The position numbers were made by a program, and so were the translations under genes. From assembly GCF_009829925.1 (NCBI RefSeq), contig NZ_SNVJ01000005.1, forward strand, positions 186,001 through 250,000: DNA of 64,000 nt, in the 5' to 3' direction. Positions within the stretch are counted from its first letter, which is position 1, and each line of letters starts with the position of its first letter. The stretch is from Teichococcus coralli (GTDB lineage Bacteria; Pseudomonadota; Alphaproteobacteria; Acetobacterales; Acetobacteraceae). Positions 61,434 to 64,000 of the stretch are shown here, piece by piece. The notes beneath the pieces were generated by a model that was not told the origin of the DNA, did no database searches, and saw nothing but the letters and a program-made list of their open reading frames with translations.

Positions 61434-62384
61434 TCAGCCCAGGAAGTTGGTATCCAGCAGCTTCGCGAGGTCGGGCGACTGGCGCACCACGCCCGCCTGC
61501 TTCTGCACCTCCAGCGCCTTCTGCATGAACTGCGGCAGGCCATCGGCCGCGTAGGCGCGGTTCTTCGCCTGGTCCATCCATTCGATGAACCCGGCGCTCG
61601 CCTTGAAGGCCTCGCCGCTCTGGTTCACGCGCTTGCCCATGATCGCATAAGCCTTGTCCGGCTCCTTGCCGATCATCGCCAGGGCGTCGTACCAGCCCTG
61701 CACCACCGCCTTCACCGCGGTGCCGTTCCTGGCGAGGAAATCCGGCTGGAAGGCGAGGGTATCGACCACGCAGGGGTAGTCCAGCGTCGTGGCGAGGATC
61801 TTGCCCTTGTCCGCGCCCATGCCCCGCACCTGCGAGAGATAGGGCTCATAGGTGGAGCAGCCGTCGAACTGGCCGGCCACAAAGGCTTGCGCCGCCGGCT
61901 GCGGCGCCAGGCTGGCGGTCTGGACGTCCTTGATGGAAAGGCCGTTCTCCCGGAGCATGTAGGCCAGCACGAAGTACGGCGTGGTGCCCGGCCCATCCAC
62001 CGCGAGGGTCTTGCCCTTCAGATCCGCCCAGCCGCCGACCGAGGGCCGCACCGCGATGCCGTCCCCGCCGCGCGAGCGGTCGAGCACCAGCACCTGCACG
62101 AGCGGCATGGTGCTGCCCCAGAGGATCATGGTGTCCACCGTGGTGACGACGCAGTTCAGCGCGCCTGAGGCAAGCGCCAGGTTGCGCTCGCGCTGCGGGA
62201 CGAAGCGCGTCTCCACCTCGACGCCGTTCGCCTTGAACAGGCCGGCCTCCTCCGCCAGGGTCAGCGGCGCGAAGCCGGTCCAGCCGGACATGCCGATGGT
62301 GATCTTTGGCGCGGCCTGCGCACGGGCGAGATGGGGCAGGGCAAGCGCGCCGGCGGCGGCGCCCAGGAACAGGCGGCGGTGCAT
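61434..62384 (-). CDS. NitT/TauT-type periplasmic substrate-binding protein
   Basis: A 316-residue binding protein. A signal peptide spans residues 1-23 (RRLFLGAAAGALALPHLARAQ), with two arginines that could allow Tat export. The mature part fits the SsuA/TauA/NrtA group: ITIGMSGWTGFAPLTLAEEAG, RERNLALASGALNCVVTTVDT and GKTLAVDGPGTTPYFVLAYM. The ligand (sulfonate, nitrate, or pyrimidine/urea-type) is not decided. The matching permease and ATPase lie 1.4 kb away on the same strand, beyond the barrel gene. Confidence 0.87.
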   Translation of the reverse strand: MHRRLFLGAAAGALALPHLARAQAAPKITIGMSGWTGFAPLTLAEEAGLFKANGVEVETRFVPQRERNLALASGALNCVVTTVDTMILWGSTMPLVQVLVLDRSRGGDGIAVRPSVGGWADLKGKTLAVDGPGTTPYFVLAYMLRENGLSIKDVQTASLAPQPAAQAFVAGQFDGCSTYEPYLSQVRGMGADKGKILATTLDYPCVVDTLAFQPDFLARNGTAVKAVVQGWYDALAMIGKEPDKAYAIMGKRVNQSGEAFKASAGFIEWMDQAKNRAYAADGLPQFMQKALEVQKQAGVVRQSPDLAKLLDTNFLG

Positions 62385-62483
62385 TGGATTCGGTCTCCTT
62401 CGGGCCTGGCGGCCTCTCCCTGGCGGCGAGCCTAGTCCGGGCTGGCGGCGGCGGGAAGACTCGCGCCCGCTCGGGGCGCCGCC

Positions 62484-63173
62484 TCAGGCGCGCCGTTCGA
62501 GCCGCAGCGTGACGGCGCTGACACCAAGGCAGATCAGCAGCAGGATGCCGCCGAGCGCGAGGGCGAGCGGCAGGTCGCCTTTCTGCGTCTCCAGCGCGAT
62601 GGCCGTGGTCATCGTGCGCGTTTCGCCGCGGATGTTGCCGCCGACGATCAGAATGGCGCCGACCTCGGCGATGGCGCGCCCGAAGGCCGCCAGCAGCACC
62701 GTGCCAAGCGCCGGCCGGCCCAACCGCAGCAACTGGAGGCCGCACTGCATCGGACCCGCGCCGTCGATGCGGAGGGGATCGCCGATCTCGGTCCAGAGCG
62801 GCGCCAGGACCCGGTGGGCCAGGGCCACCACGATCGGCAGGGCGAGAATCGTCTGCGCCGCCACCATGCCGGCGGGCTGGAACAGCCAGCCCAGCGCGCC
62901 GAAAGGACCGCTGCGCGAGAGCAGAAGGTAGCAGAGCAGCCCGACCACCACCGGCGGCAGGCCCAGCGCGGCATTCACCGCGACCAGCAGCAAGCGCCTG
63001 CCCGGAAAGCGGCTGGCCGCCATCACCAGCGCCAGCGGCAGGCCCAGGGCGAAGGCGAGCAGGGCTGCGCTGCCGGACGTGCGGAGCGAAAGCAGCACAA
63101 TCTGCCCGAGCTCAGGATCGGCGCCGCCGATCAGCCCGAGCGCCAGCCGCGCGGCCTCGGCAAGGTCATGCAT
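62484..63173 (-). CDS. ABC transporter permease, tungstate TupB-like
   Basis: A 229-residue permease with about five helices, the size of TupB (tungstate). It begins with a soluble helix (DLAEAARLALGLIGGADPEL), as TupB does, then LLSLRTSGSAALLAFALGLP, and ends with the coupling region GRAIAEVGAILIVGGNIRGE and TMTTAIALETQKGD, which are typical of tungstate permeases. No TupA or TupC gene is next to it in the window; the TupA gene would be expected upstream on the minus strand. ModB is the alternative. Confidence 0.82.
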   Translation of the reverse strand: MHDLAEAARLALGLIGGADPELGQIVLLSLRTSGSAALLAFALGLPLALVMAASRFPGRRLLLVAVNAALGLPPVVVGLLCYLLLSRSGPFGALGWLFQPAGMVAAQTILALPIVVALAHRVLAPLWTEIGDPLRIDGAGPMQCGLQLLRLGRPALGTVLLAAFGRAIAEVGAILIVGGNIRGETRTMTTAIALETQKGDLPLALALGGILLLICLGVSAVTLRLERRA

Positions 63174-63344
63174 GGGAGGGGAGGGGCATGGAACCGCGGA
63201 GATGCCGATTCCGCCGCTTCCAGGCAAGGCTGCCAGGGGCCACCATTTGCCGGCTGCTGCCAACTCCTGCGTGCCGCCGGTGCATCAACGGTTTCTTCAG
63301 CAAAGCCGGCGAGAATGGGGCCATTCCAGAAGGAACAGCCGCCC

Positions 63345-63839
63345 ATGACCGAGTTCGCCGAAGTCTCCGCCCGCCCCGTGCAGCTGCTGGTGCTGGACCC
63401 GCGCCAGCCGGGCTGGCCGGCAGCGCTGGCAGCCGCGGGCGCGGACACCGCCGTCCTGCTCCTGGACGCCGGGCATGATGGCCTGCAGCAGATCGCCGAG
63501 GTGGCGAAGGAATACGCGCCGCTGAAGACCATTCATCTGCCTGAGCATGGCACGCCGGGCCAGGCCCTTCTCGGCCGGACGGTGCTGGACGCCGCGCATC
63601 TGGCGGAAACATCATGGCTCCTGGCGAGGATCGGCGAGGCACTGGCGCCGGAGGGCGTGCTGCGCCTCGGCGGCGAACCTGGGCGCGGCGTGCTGGGCCG
63701 GAGGCTCGCCGACCTGGTTGCGGAGGCGGCGGGCCGCGCGGTGCTGACGGTGCGCCAGGCGCCACTGCGCGCACTGACCGCGGTGACGCCCTGGAGCCAT
63801 TCCGGCACCCCCGGTTTCCCGGCCATGGCATCCGTTTGA
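63345..63839 (+). CDS. DUF4347-like protein, standalone
   Basis: A 164-residue protein. Residues 12-75 resemble the DUF4347 domain: LLVLDPRQPGW, VLLLDAGHDGLQQIAEVAKEY and TIHLPEHGTPGQALLGRTVLDAAHL, which match that family's D-G-x-x-Q-I and H-G-x-P-G motifs. DUF4347 usually forms the N-terminal part of very large cell-surface proteins; here it ends at residue 164. It lies at the window edge, so a partner may follow. There is no signal peptide. AAGGAACAG precedes the ATG by 9 bases. Confidence 0.65.
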   Translation: MTEFAEVSARPVQLLVLDPRQPGWPAALAAAGADTAVLLLDAGHDGLQQIAEVAKEYAPLKTIHLPEHGTPGQALLGRTVLDAAHLAETSWLLARIGEALAPEGVLRLGGEPGRGVLGRRLADLVAEAAGRAVLTVRQAPLRALTAVTPWSHSGTPGFPAMASV

Positions 63840-64000
63840 GCGATCAGGATCACCACGCCCCTTTCGGGCTTCCGCCCGCCGCAATCATCAATCCGCAGCC
63901 ACCCGTCGCACGGGCGGCGAGGGCAGGCAGACGGATCCAAAGGGGCGCGCGCTAGCCAGTCCCGCGATGCGGTGCCGCGGCCGGTAGAGGGTCTTGTGCG
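63840..64000. other. Window end, no supported gene
   Basis: A minus-strand frame is open from the right edge to about 63888 and could be the C-terminus of a gene that starts outside. The evidence is too thin to call it. Confidence 0.3.

Noticed and set aside
63533..63940. Minus-strand frame of 135 codons at the window end
   Set aside because: Mostly antisense to the DUF4347-like gene; the remainder is too short to judge.

Overview
The window is a chromosomal segment of a high-GC alphaproteobacterium. Protein flavour and gene order point to Rhodospirillales, most likely Acetobacteraceae of a Roseomonas-like type: ihfA, a MerR regulator and tRNA-Pro in a row; ilvE divergent from a PetP/PetR-like pair; uvrC-pgsA with moaD-moaE behind; a phasin; a DUF1289 protein; many Liv, NitT/TauT and OpuC-type ABC transporters. 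The genus is inference. There is no phage, transposase, integrase, rRNA or CRISPR array. About 62 protein genes and two tRNAs are called, and most of the window is densely packed housekeeping and transport DNA.

Region by region. 1-9 kb: the 3' end of thiL, an MFS exporter, a DUF6544 protein, TrmJ, a DUF305 protein, an orphan MsrQ, CysS, a GGDEF-EAL protein and a carbamoylase. 9.0-13.4 kb is the odd part. It is gene-poor, starts with a 104-bp tandem repeat, carries a decayed copy of that repeat next to tRNA-Gln, and holds only a 58-residue protein, an AT-hook-like protein and a polysaccharide-pyruvyl-transferase-like protein. 13.6-20.1 kb: ppx, rlmE, guaB, rsmB, a GNAT, ihfA, MerR, tRNA-Pro. 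20.2-21.7 kb: cysK divergent from an Rrf2 regulator. 21.8-26.6 kb: a complete livGFKHM-type importer. 26.6-30.4 kb: a complete OpuC/YehZYXW-type importer on the opposite strand.

30.6-38.1 kb: an oxidoreductase of the SelD-N-terminal type, a TPR protein, Ada, an adenosine-deaminase-like enzyme with a changed substrate motif, then gckA-pyk (glycerate to pyruvate). 38.2-44.4 kb: ilvE, a MarR/OmpR/histidine-kinase operon with overlapping genes, then ybjN-proC-tetR-phasin. 44.6-49.5 kb: a five-gene operon (DMT exporter, decayed NAD synthetase, small acidic protein, gltX, NAD(P)-binding protein). 49.5-56.2 kb: a porin, then uvrC-pgsA-lipoprotein-moaD-moaE-membrane protein. A DnaA-box-like cluster and a 600-bp gene-free stretch lie upstream of uvrC. 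56.9-64 kb: folB with a FolM-like reductase, a NitT/TauT ABC system split by an outer-membrane barrel gene, a tungstate-type permease without its partners, and a standalone DUF4347-like protein.

The points most worth a second look are the NAD synthetase homologue that has lost its catalytic residues, the 9-13.4 kb islet with its repeats and recurring GTGGCG/CGCCAC dyads, the 6-codon leader overlapping ihfA, and the DnaA-box cluster upstream of uvrC. I found no clearly new multi-gene defence or metabolic system.
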